DNA of 64,000 nt from Camarhynchus parvulus. Its lineage: Eukaryota; Chordata; Aves; Passeriformes; Thraupidae. Every line of letters begins with the position of its first letter. The first letter of the stretch is position 1. The notes beneath the pieces are model-generated. The model had not been told where the DNA came from, did no database searches, and saw nothing but the letters and a program-made list of their open reading frames with translations. Shown here piece after piece: positions 12,850 through 25,194 of this stretch. Made by a program: the position numbers and the translations under genes. The stretch covers positions 54,009,993 to 54,073,992 of the forward strand of contig NC_044573.1 of assembly GCF_901933205.1 (NCBI RefSeq), written 5' to 3'.

Positions 12850-13420
12850 CCATCTTCCTACAAGAGCTTTTCCCCCCTGGCAATTCTTGACCATTCTTTT
12901 CACTCTTTTCTCTTTAGTCTTACAGATTCTTTCTATTGTCCTCATGTGTCAAACTATTTTGTTCTGCTTCTGACCACAGCTGAACATTAAGCATAAACTG
13001 CCCTTGAACATGTTGTACACCTCCACTTTTTAAGTTCATTTGCAGCAACAGAGATATTAAGTAAATTGGTTGAGTACCTTCCACTTCAAATGTTATTAAT
13101 GGAAATGTAGATACAAAGATGCATCTGCTTACTCTTGTCTTACCTTATGTCTTGAAATGATACATTGGAGAGAAGACTTTACAGACATTGCCTTAGCAAT
13201 GTCAGAAAAGTGGAAAATTACTCTCTTGGTAAAGAGGGAAAAAAGAAAAGGGAAAGCAACATAAAATAAGTTCATGAGTATATTTTGAAGGATATATGAG
13301 TGCTTTTTAATGCTGGTGCAAAGTAACATATGAATGCAGTGCAAATACCAGTCAATGAAATGTGATGCCCTGGGTTAACATGGTCCACAGTTAAAAACTA
13401 AATTGAGAATGGAAAAGTTA

Positions 13421-13442
13421 AAAACAAACAAACAAACAAAAA
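13421..13442. repeat. (CAAA)n microsatellite
   Basis: About five tandem CAAA units (AAACAAACAAACAAACAAA) inside a longer A-rich run. Low-complexity simple repeat. Confidence 0.85.
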
Positions 13443-16400
13443 ATGTGCAGCCACAATGGAAACTTTCTTTAAATTCAAGGGTGATGTCTCTCTCAGCTGG
13501 AAGAGGTTGAGGATGTGGCAGATCTCTCCTGCCTATGCTGGCACAAGCTCTGAAATGGATGGACTATGAATGCATTGTGCTGGCATGTCCTCCTTCCACA
13601 AAAGATTCATCTTTGTAGCAAAATATCTTCTCCTGGATGTGCTGATGCATGTTGCTCTATGTGAACAAAGATTTCAAGTAACTCCCTGTAGACTGATGTG
13701 AGTCATCTGTTTTTTATGTTCCTACACTTCTGCCAAAACTACTAGAAAGCCCTATAATTATAAGTGGTGTTCGTGGCACCAGCAAGACCCAAATTAATTT
13801 TTTTTTTTGATGTCCTACAGGTGGCACTGTAATTTCAGTGTCATGAATAGTAAAGCATGGGGATCTCTGTGTATCGCCTTTACTTGACTCTGGACACTGA
13901 AATTTTGCTGTGACAGGGAAGTAGATCTGAGAAAATTCAGGAGAATCCCTTAGTAGCAGTATCCCTCCATCCTGCTTTGAGGAAACTGGTCTGTAATATT
14001 CCAGGAAGTTAAAAAAGAAAAAATAATTTCAAAGTATTTGATGGCCTGCTTTATTTTTAGCAATGCCTATCTCTTGGAAGAAGGATGAAATTTAACAGAG
14101 TGCATGCTCTGTCTTTATATACTAATGTGATATGTGAAATAAGAGCTGTGTAGATAGAGCAATGAAAAGTTACTTGGATATTTGTGCTAGGTGTTTATTC
14201 ATTCTTGAAGTCCACATACCTTTGGGTAAAACTGTTGAATACATAAGCCAGAAAAGTACCCAAAAATACAAGGTCCTGAATTTTCATTTCCTTTTTCCCA
14301 CAAGCCTAGTGAATATGTAACTTACAGAGGCATCTGTCTCCTATTTTTAACAGGGTTGTTAATTTTAGCTTACCACTCTGTTGGGTAGTTGGAAAGGAAA
14401 TGTGGTAACTAAAGATGGTTGATCTGAGACTATTGGACCCATGTGCTTGTCTGCAGATCTTGCTGTCATCCCTGCTTGGATGGGGTTTCCTGGGACACAC
14501 CTTGCAGATGACCCAGAAAAACCAAACCGACAGCACTTCATGTCCCACCTTTCCTTTTGTCCCAAGGGCTCCCTGGCCTTGGTGTGGCTGGGTTCAGGCT
14601 CTACCACACCTTGGGCTTCAGGAGTGAAGCCTGGGGCCCCCAGGACTGGAGAGGTGCTCTGAGGAATGTGTTAGCAAGAGAGGCTGTGCTGAGGCTTTGA
14701 GGGTGCCATTTGTCATGGGGACTGTTGCATAATTTCTTCTGTCTCCCACAAGACTCTGCTCAGGAATGTATGGGAGTACATTTTTCAAACCAATTTCCAT
14801 TTGAGAAACAAACAAAAATATTTAAAATTAGCTATCTGGGAATATTTCTGATATTTTATTTGCATCTCCTATCCCATTTCCACGTCTGGGTTCTAGCATT
14901 AACACTTCTGGCAGGCAAGGCTTTTAGCACTTGCTTTGATGTCTGACTTGTGGTTTGTGTAGTCATGGATTGTAAAAGAGACATGAGTTTCCTCTTGGGC
15001 AATTTCAGCATTGCAACTGATTTCTGTAAGAGTTTCCTCTCTGCTTTGCAAGGTGTATGGAGCTGACAGGACAAGTGTGGCTATTCGTCAGAATTCCTTG
15101 CTGGTAAGGTTGTGGCTAATTTTTTTTTTCTGAAGTGACAAATGTTAGTTATTTCTGTCTTGTCACATCTATTTCCTTTTTCTTTTTTAAAGGCAGTATA
15201 GTTTTAGCTGGTAAGAAACAATGTTCACTTGGTACAATAAAGGAAGTTCACAGGAGCAAGTAGCTGCCTGTTTTTAAAGGCCTGTGTGAAAGATCTCATG
15301 TTCTCCCATCCTCCTCTCTACTTTGGTTAAAAATGCAAATGGATCACTAAAAAATAATGAAATAATTAGAAAAAAATATTTGTTGAGTGAGGACAAGGGA
15401 CAACATGCATATGAATTGCTCTCTTCTGGACAAGTTTAATTCAGTTAAGTTTTTTAAGATCCATCAAGGGACACGGTGACAATCTATTCATGGCTGTTCA
15501 TGTAAATCTGATATTTGTGAAGACAAATGTGTAATATGGAAATTGAAGCAATTCCTTATTGATTTTGAGTTCCAAGAGAAATGCATGCAAATACAGTGTT
15601 GTGTGAAGATAATTTAGAGTGCAATATCGGAGTAGATTTTATTGTGCTGTGGTGACAGCACTGAGAAGAATTATTTCTGTTTTCAATGTGAAAAGAATTT
15701 TAGAGTCCATTAGTTTTAATGTTTCTCTCATACACGTTAAATTGAATGAGTAAAGACATGGCTAAAGCACTATGTGAATGGGCTTACCCATACAAAAGGA
15801 CAGCTGGAATTAGAATCTTATGTCCTTTGTGCTGAAACAGAAAATCCAAACCCCTGTCTTTATCTCTGGATACGAATTTTCCTCAACACAATATACCTCT
15901 GGAGAAAGTGGAGATGAGCATCCAGTTTAATTATTCACTTACCTACTTTCTTTCAACAAGTTCTTTTTGAAGTGTAGGGCTCAGTAGTATTAACTGGGTG
16001 TATTGGATGGTTTATTATCCCCATGCAGGAACTGCAGTTCAGTTTGGCAGGATTTTCCCATCTGCCAGTTATGCCAATATTTAATGGTTTGGGACAATTC
16101 AAAAAGGAGAGATAAATTGTTTTGTGATTTCTTATGGAATGGCCTTTCTGTACCCTCCCCTATAGTGAAACCGTCTAGGTGCAAGAACTACCTCTGTGGA
16201 GAGGAGATTCCCACAGTGCCCCTCTCTTGGTGTTGACTGTGGTGGCAGAGCTGCACACAATGTGACCAGATGTAGGTCCTGTGGCATGTGGAGGCTGTGT
16301 GCCTCAGGTCAGGCATGCTGAAGCTGTCTGCTTTCAAATGCTGCATCACCTTCACTTTGCCCAACATGCTGCCTCCCTGCTGTTCCTTTTCCATCACAGA

Positions 16401-17489
16401 GTGGTGGAAGGCTCTGTTTCACCTTATAAATGGCTAGAGCTATTCATGCCAGGCTGCTAATGTTCATGTGAACTTTGGGTTCTAGCTGTTTGCTACTTGT
16501 CCCCATGCATGCTGGGAGACCTGATTTCTTGCAGGGCTGTCTAGTTGCCAGAACACAACATTTGCTTCTCACCTCTGTGAGTGTATTTCCTTGTAGGTGC
16601 AGCAGCTGGGCGCTGCCTGCTCAGCATGGCAGGCTCTCCACCAGCCCTGTGCAGTCCCTGCAAGGTGGTGGAGGAAAGCATCAAGCCAATACAGGCTGAA
16701 GGGCTTCCTCATTTTTAAAGATTCTCTGTTTTGTCCTTATTGATTTCAGATGTTTCCCCTTGCCCCACAAGTCCATCCCTTACACACTCCCCCAAAATCT
16801 CCCTAAAGAAGCACTGACTTGGTTATGGGTTGGTGAGACGAGCTCTGCTGTGGATAAAGACACAGCTGCAGGGCACTGTACAGACAACAGTATTGTGCAC
16901 TCAATTAAATGGCATGGATTTGCAGCCTGCTGCTCGCCAGGTTGTCATGGGGGGATCTTCGGAGATTCTCAGTCCCTGTTGGATCCTGTGGTAGGAGCAG
17001 TAACCAAGGAAAGGGCTGTCACTGCATGACATGCTGAATAGTTTCACTATTTTGTGCACAGAACTCTCTTCAAGGAGTCACTCAACCCCCTGTTAACTCA
17101 TGAGGGCTGTTTACAGACCAGTGTAGCTGGTACTGGTTTCGTGTCTGGAGAAGGTGTCCTTCCTGATGTGTCACTTAATGCTGATAAAATCATACCGAGT
17201 GTTGCACCATCACCAGACAGGGAGATGGGCACAGAGGTAATGTTGCATGTGAAACAATACCTATTACCCCTTTCTGCATCTCAGTTCCTTCTTGCCTGAA
17301 GGAGAGCCATGTTTTTTTCTCTTAAGAATTTCTCTGGAAAGCAGTATATGTAGTTACAGACACAGCTCATCAAAGTGTGTGCACTGCGTTTATGCCTTAG
17401 CAACATGTCTTTCTAAAAATATTTCTCTTTTGCAGCCTCCTCTACTCTTTAATTGCTCACTTCTCTTTCCTATCATCAAGTTACAGTCT

Positions 17490-19250
17490 GGCTGTCCTCC
17501 AGTGTCTGTTTCTTTTGCTTTTGCTATGGGGCATCTCTGGCATAAATCTTGTGAATAGGCTGTGTCTGTCCTCCTCCAGCTCTATCCCCTGCCTCTGGCT
17601 TAGCTGAGTCATACTTTTCCTGTGCTTGTGCTTTCAGTTGTCCCCGTATTCTTCTGTCCTTTCTCTCCAAGCAGCTCTTGTGGGTTGCTTCTAGGGGAGA
17701 AGAAAAAAAAATCCACATAATGACATGGCCTTGACTGACCTTCTACTTTAACTGCTTCCTCTGCAGATATGGCTTCCTCATCAGGGCAGAGCTCATCTTC
17801 CTTTGACTTCTCTACCTTGCTTTTCTCCAAAACCTCCTCTAGTCTTTCTCTCTTTCTCAGCTAGCATGTTATTATTTCTTCTATTGGCTACAATCAATGA
17901 ACAAAATCCTGTCCACTCTGCCTTCGTGTTATCCTAGCGATTACCCTCAATTTTATCTGAAAAACTCTTAAAACCTTCCACCTGTGATTCTATCTGCTAA
18001 TGGTTCTCCATCTGTTTTCTGAAAACATGTGCAAAATGTCTTTCAGAAGGTCCTGATATACCTCAATATGCTGTTTATGATCTAATCTCAACTGTACTCT
18101 GATCCATTCCTCTGCATATTTTGCCCAAGTGATTTTATTCACAAATGTCCTCCTGTGAAGGACAGATCTAATCCTAAACACAGAGTTGGTTTTTTGTCTG
18201 TTTGGATTTTTTTTCTTTTTTTTTTTTAACAAATGTAGTGTTTGGCCTGTCTCTCTGGTGTGTCATGGCTCAGCCTCTAGTTGAATCCAGCCAGCATGAT
18301 CAACTTCTACCTTTCCAAAGTCATACTTGCTCGTTGCTGGCAATAATATCACACTGATAATGCTATCATAGTCTAAGGACTTCAGTTCTTTGTTCTCATT
18401 TCCAAGCTATTGTTTAAATTTCACTTAAGCTTTCAAATGCCTTCACTCTCCGTACACAGAAATACACTCTTATCCAAGTGTCATTATCTAATGTCACTTT
18501 TACTGAAATCTCCTATTATCTGGCCTTGACAAAAGTAATTTCATCACCTCAGTTCAGTTCAGAAACTCATTGCAAGGAGTTTTCCTATTCTGGTTCATTG
18601 ATGAATCTCCTAATTAATTTATCTATGCTTCTGAGCAGCATTAAACATACTGAGTCTGAACTCTAATTTTGAACTCCTTGAATCCCTGGGATCCCTCTCC
18701 TAGTTTTACAAGCATTTGAATGTATATAATCTCATTATTTTTCAAAGCCCTTGCTCTGGTGCTAACACAAACCTTTGACAATGCCTGTCCTCAGGTTTAC
18801 TGAGACCCAAAATATGATCTTGGTTGTTGTTGTCCTGCTGTCATCTTGGAGTCTGTCTGATTCCTGTCTACATCCTCCTGCTGTATCTTGTCTTGAACCT
18901 GCCAAGAGAGCTGTCTTTTCTTCCCTGTTCCTACAGTGCACACGGTCCATTGTCATGGAAGCAAGCATACTGCAATCCCTATTGCTAATGCTTCAGAGAA
19001 GTTTCTTCAAAAATATTTTGTGTGGTGATGCTGTGAGTTGCTTGACATATTTCTCTGGTTTTTTTACATTGTGTAGCTGTTTTGTTATCCTTGTTCCTTC
19101 TTGCAAGGTCTCAAGAGAGCTCTCATGCTCTTATTCCATTGTGCATCCAAGTCTACCAGGTTCTTCTGGGAGCAGCTTCTGGGTACAAGCACCATCAAAA
19201 TACCGTACTAGCTGAGTCATATTAATTGTGTTTATTTTCTCTTAATCTAA
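17490..19250 (-). other. Purine-rich minus-strand stretch with fragmentary open frames, origin unknown
   Basis: On the minus strand the region is A/G-rich and contains a chain of open pieces interrupted by stops. One lies around 18390-18265 (ending KVEVDHAGWIQLEAEP). The next is at 18232-17990, with WAKYAEEWIRVQLRLDHKQH and DLLKDILHMFSENRW. A third, at 17830-17609, is Lys/Glu-rich (EKSKVEKSKEDELCPDEEAI). I do not recognise the family. The base bias and broken frames would fit a very old endogenous retroelement or a processed pseudogene; chance cannot be ruled out. Confidence 0.3.
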
Positions 19251-20692
19251 AGCAAAAACCACTGCTAGGCAATTCAGTTTGCCTTAAGGCTGCTTCGTAG
19301 TTAATGTGCCTCAGCTAATACACAGTAATTTGCTTATTGTCTGAGCTTTCTCCAGCTCCCTCTAAGAGAGTCTTTAAATGATTTGTGTGGGTCTTACAAA
19401 GTGCAAGGAGAAAGGAGATGACATCAAATCATCAAGTTTTTTCGGAAAGCAACAGTGTGAAGATGTTTGTATTTAGTAAGATGCAGCATTTCCCAAATTG
19501 GTTGTTTAACATCTCTACAGATATGGGCGAAATAGGGAATTTTAGGAGGGAAGGGAAGAGAGCTGAAATGGAGAACCAGAAATTATCACTACTTATTTAT
19601 TTTTTTACTAGGAATTTAGTTCACTGATTTTTTTTTTCCAGCTGTGGTTTTTGTATTGCGTCTCTGCCTGGGGTCTTGCGGGTTTTGCCCAAGTGCTACC
19701 AGCACACTTGAAGCAATGCTAAGATGAAGATTGAATCTGTATTCCAAATTGCCATGCAGCACACACCATTGCAGGGGCAAGCGAGGCCCTCCAGCAGTTT
19801 TCTGTGTTCTGGATGTGCTGTCTGTACCTGGCATACACTTCCAAATGAAGAACAAATGAAATGCAAAGATGAATTGTGAAGATAAAATCCTAGAAACACA
19901 GTGAATCAGAGCAATTTAACTGTGGTCTTGGGTTTCTAACCCACAGAAAAGATTTGGTCTTGTACTGATTAATTGCTGAGTCCATAGGGCTTTTTCCAGT
20001 TCCTCCACTTCAGTGATTTCTGATCAGATAGACTTCTAGGTGGTGGTTATCTTCTGGCCTGTTTTTCTCCTGATGGAAACCTTGGTACATCTTCAGAGAC
20101 AGCTGCTCAGCGTGTGGAGATATGTTGCTCCTAATTTTGGGTCATAATATGACATTATACTATGTCAGATGATATAATATTTGGGTTCTACACTGCTGCC
20201 TGTGGATGTGCCAGGACAGTGGGTGCTCAGCTGGAGTCCGCAGCTTTCCTCTGCTGCTGCTTCCTCTTCTTTTGCTTTTAAGGACGTGACAAAGTAGGAA
20301 CATATTTGTTGCACAAGCAACACATTATGAAATGTGCTGAAAACTTGACTGACATCCAGTTTGAGCAGCTGTTCAGCCTTCTGACCTGACTCTGTGAGTT
20401 TCAGCCTTGGCTACCTTGAATTCAACATTTTCAGCATTCTTTCATCCTATCCCTGTGGCCAGATCTTCTTTTCCTGCTAAGAACCGGAGCTTAAATTCTG
20501 GAGTGGCAAACATTTAATAAAAAAACAACACAAACATATTGAAAGTGAGTCCTCTGAAGTGGTTTGGAATAGCTTGCATTTTTTTCATCCTCATTAATCT
20601 CAATAAATCACAGACTGTTGGTCAAAAGTCTGTCCAATTTATGAGAAGTAGGTTTCTTGTGCCAACCTTCTTATGAATTTGGATGAATTATT

Positions 20693-20722
20693 ACTTATGT
20701 ACAATAATTATTGTACATAAGT
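20693..20722. repeat. Perfect 30-base palindrome
   Basis: ACTTATGTACAATAA is followed immediately by its exact reverse complement TTATTGTACATAAGT, with no spacer and no mismatch. The next base pair outwards (T/T) breaks the symmetry. It lies in AT-rich unique sequence. Confidence 0.97.
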
Positions 20723-23700
20723 TATAAAATTGAAATTTAAGGACAGTACCTCTCATTCATTACTTTTACTACCATGGGTGTTCTGTTGCCAATGAGAGGA
20801 AAAACTGAAGTAAGAAGTTAAAATAATTTATTTAAAGAGGATCACAGAAATAAGAGTAACTATTGAGGCTGCAATTACTGATATGTACAAATAAGTGATA
20901 ATACTAATTTTATATTGTCTTAATTATTATTTTTTTATGACTGAGAAGTCAAGAATTTATTTTGACTATTTGCCTTTCCTCTATAAAGCTTCAAAATATG
21001 TGTATAATAAGAATTATGAAAAAATGGAGGTGCTCTATATTGAAATATACTCTTTTAAATATAAAAAACCATAAAGAGCTGGGAACGTTTTAGAAAAAAA
21101 AACAGAGAAGACAGGAAGTATCTCCTTAGAAGAAAAATAAGACGCACAGATTAACTTGGTGTAGACTGTTGTGAGAACAACAATAGGATGCTGGAACATA
21201 AGCACAAAAGTTTGGTGAAATACAAATTATGACATAAAATCCTGACATTCTGGGAAAACTTTTAAATTGTTTCTGTGAAAGAAGATGTTCAGTTTTTAGC
21301 TCTATGTAAGTGATTTTAACATATGGGTTTCTTCTTTAGAAAAAGGCTTATTGTTTTAATTTCAGATTTCACTACAGTGAGGGCAACACTACAGGAAAGG
21401 AGTACAGAAAAGTGTTCATTTCTGTAAGATTCAACAAGCAAGTGTCTGATGTAGCCAGATCTGCATTTGCAGGAGCAGCAAGTAGTTATCTCTAATTATT
21501 TATTTCTTTGTGCAGATGTTCTGGCAAAGGCTATGGTGTTTAAGAAACAAGAATCAGTAAATCCTGAATGCCTACAGGCGCTGAAGACTGAAGGAAAGTA
21601 CAAAAAATACTGCAGTGATCATTTGCATGCAGCCATCATTTGCAATCAGTAATAGGGGTTTTTAAAAGTTTATTGCTGCTCTCAGGGCCAACCAGCTTGT
21701 TATGCTACCCACCTTAGACAAGACCCCATTTTCACACTGGTGAAGGTCTGTATTCTAGCAGATGTTACTTACTGTGCTCTTTTTTGCGTGGTGAAGAGGT
21801 TTCTTTCTCTTCCTTATGGCAAATGTAAGTCAAAGTAAATATGGCTGGTAGCAACTGAAAATGAGAATTAATCTGTTTAAAAGAAACACAAATCTACTGC
21901 TGAAAGAGTCTAGAAGCAGGCAAGCTACTTGATAATTAAACTGGATTTTGGGGAAAAATGTTTCTAAGAGTACCTTCTTATCATATCTTTGAGCTTTAAT
22001 CCTAGAGATGATTTTTTCTGCTTCTCACTAGTCCATATCTGGTCTAACTCAGACATACTGAGAACAGTATTTGGCTCCCAGTTGCCTGCCCAGATCATTG
22101 GCCTGCCTGTCCTAGACCTTGGAGAAATCCTATGCTGTATGTTACTAAATGGATGTTGAATGGAGAAATAGGTTCTGGCTAAATTTCTCTGGAGAAGTTG
22201 TGATGTCAGCAGTCCAGGTTTTCCATTCTCTTATTCCTAGGGAAGTGCCTTTCAGCCACAGGAAAAAGGAGGCCACTTGCAAATCTGCATGGCTCAGCAG
22301 ATGACATTGTGAGCAGAAGCAGTTCCACCCTCCTTTGGTGAAACTTGCCAGGGCAGTTTATCCTTGCTCTGCCTCTCCCCACTGGGATTGCCTTATTGCA
22401 GAGGTGATATTTGAGCGCAGCACATGTATTTGCTGTGCTCTGATGTGTGGGAGGAAGATAAACTCTTCATTGCTCCTGATCTCTTAATGAAGAACCAGCC
22501 ACAACTCTAGAGACTTCAGTTTCCTGAGAACTTTATGAATGTGGAGTGGAATTCTTTGATGGAAGAAGCAACAGATATTTCTTACGTATTTCATCCTCCT
22601 CATCATCAACATAATGGTTTTGCTTTGATTTTTAAAATCTATTCTCTTGAGATTTCCCTGGAAGTGTGAATGCTGGCCTTTTGTATAGTGCTGTTGATAC
22701 AACAAATGTTTTCTTGGCGGAAGAAACAAGACTTACCTCTAAGCTTCAGAGAGTGCAAAGAGTAACAATTTTTGCTGGCCTCTTGCTCTCAAATGCAGGA
22801 GTTGAAAGGATGGTCCTGCAATTTTTACCTTCCAATGGATGTATAAACCTCCTGCAATGCCATGACAGCAAAGGTTATTCAGAACTGCCTTCTGGTGAGG
22901 ATGTCTCAGGTTCTTGTCACTGCAATAATCCAAATTTGCAAGGAGAGCAGCAGTTCTGAACCTCTGTGCTAGGGTGAGTCATGCCCTTGTTCTCTCTTTG
23001 TTGTACTGGACCTTGCAGTGTTCCCTCAAAACTGTCTTTGCTGAACAGCTGATCAGAAAAAAATAGAGGAGGGGATTATGGTCCCTCTCTCCTCATCTGT
23101 ATCTTTTCACAAGGAACTTGCTTTGAGAGAAACACCTTAGATTGTTGTCTCAGGAGGGTCTGTAGGCTTTTTACTTTTTTCCCCTTCCTCCCTTCTGTGT
23201 TTCATCTTCTGGACTAGCAAAAATCTGTGCCTCTTTGGAGGAGTGCAGAACATCAGGGAAGTTCTTATTTATCCCTGGAGTGTTTCCTTACCCTTTCAGT
23301 GCATTAAGTTTTCATCCAGTTTTGCAGAGAGCTTAACTTTACCTGCTTTCATTGCCTGCCACAGCAAAAACAAAAAGCCAGCTAGAAGGCAGTAGGAATT
23401 AAAGCATTTCATTTCTGCAAACTCTTCCTTGGCCTTCAAGCATAGCAGCACTAGGAGTTGAACACTACAAGGAATGTGGGGCAGACACACTTCATGAAGC
23501 ATGCCATTTTGTTTTCCCATTTTAGTCTGTGAGGCCATAGAGGCAGCTGGAGCTTGTCTTGCTTTTGCTGAACTTCCTCTCTCTTTCCCGGCCCTCTTCT
23601 CCTGAAGGCAGAGAGCACTGACTCCTGCAACTGCTTGCTCAGAGCTGTCAGCACATATAACCTGCTGCCCTGGGGCTTCCCAGCTCGGCTGACAGCACCT

Positions 23701-25177
23701 GGCCATGATCCAAGCAGGGCGATGTCTCCAGACCCTTTCTGTCTCCAACACGGGAGCAGTGAACTTTGTTCCAGTTTTTCCTGGCCTTCTCCCAAACAGA
23801 GTCAGAAGTCATCTTTTTGAATTGCTTTCACATGAGGGAATGGAGTAATTCCAAATGCATTTGAAAACAATGTTATAACCAATGGTATTATAAAAAAGAA
23901 ATATATTAGATACAATTAAGCAGTTTCTTGCTGCTAAGCCTGTGAAAAGAGCCCTTTGGTCTTTTCAAAGTGTAACACTTATTCAAAAGTTTAAAGTCAT
24001 CCATTGTGGCCAAAGCCGAATGTATACTCTAAAAATTATGTGTTCTGACTATATTTTCATAGACTTGCTCTTTCTGATGCCAATGGTGAATCTGTAGTTT
24101 CATCTGCAATTACAAACATGAGGTCATGGGGACCAAAGTAGGGTGGGGCAACCTTATCCAGGATGGAAATGGGTCCATGAATTTTTCTGAAAAATACCTT
24201 AGTGTCTATTTGTGGTTGCCCCGAGGCAAAGTACCACCTTAATATCCATCTTCCCTGGTGAGCCTGTATGTGAGAGAAAATCTGCAGGCCAAGAGACTCC
24301 TTGTACAAGTTAGACAGTCAACTTAGATAGTTGATTAACCAGTTAAGTACCTGACTAGAGCTGACTAATTAGTGGTTAATGGTAAGGTTCTGTCAGATTA
24401 AATTGATCTCCAGTAAGCCTAAGGACATTTAAGCGTTTGCAATCACTGTGATAATTTTCCCCCTGCATTGTTGCAAGAACCCCGTTTAGATGTAAGGTGA
24501 TAATTTAGGACTATTATGTAAGGCAGTCTCCTTGCCACAGGACAGTGCTTCAAGCGCTGCTGTAAATTGGGGCAATGCAATTCCTAATGTCTGGTGAAAT
24601 ATATGATTAAGTAATCATTGATTTTTGAGGGGGAAACTTCGTGCCACTCTCACTAGTTTCATATCACCTGTCAATTCATTGCCCACTGAAGCACAGATTG
24701 TTACAGGCAGCCAGACGAGCAGAAAACAAGCACAGGGGTTAAAGCTGGTGACCAGTGTGAGAAATGTAAACAGAAGGCTCAGAGCTTATTTTCCAGGTTG
24801 TCCATAGCCCTGGCTTGGTGCTTGGTAAAACAGAAATTTTTTTGGAGTAGTCTGTGTCAATGCCACCTGAACAGGAGCTTAGCTATGCACATTTTGGGTG
24901 CTTCTGTGACACAAATAGTCTGAGTCATGTTGCATATATCAAATATTTTGCTCAGAAGCAGGAAGGCATATGTCCACTCTGAATGTCATCTGAGTGATGC
25001 CTGGAAGGCATGTCTGGCAGGCTTATGCCCTGATCATTGCAGATTGACATACTCACTGTAGCTTGTAATTGGCAAGAGACAGCATAAGGCCTTGTGGATT
25101 TTGATTTTCCCAAGAGGAATATTACTAATGAATTAAGATTGATTTTTGCAATTAGAGTCATTGGAACCTCAGTGTTC

Positions 25178-25194
25178 TTTTTTTTTTTTTTTTT
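25178..25194. repeat. T17 homopolymer
   Basis: Seventeen consecutive T followed by CCCC. Possibly the complement of an old poly(A) tail, but no retrocopied sequence is recognisable beside it. Confidence 0.85.

Larger units (their letters stand above)
10691..17489. other. No gene recognised
   Basis: AT-rich unique sequence with small simple repeats (listed separately). Open frames at 14.3-14.9 kb and 16.0-17.3 kb overlap on both strands and have no recognisable family signature. Confidence 0.6.

Noticed and set aside
18775..19215. 146-codon + strand frame rich in Ser, Leu and Cys
   Set aside because: It is the pyrimidine-rich complement of the purine-biased minus-strand block, which itself produces long hydrophobic frames; there is no domain signature.
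23296..23751. 151-codon minus-strand frame
   Set aside because: No recognisable domain, Ala/Lys/Gln-rich composition and an overlapping 114-codon frame in another register; a frame of this size is expected by chance in 64 kb.
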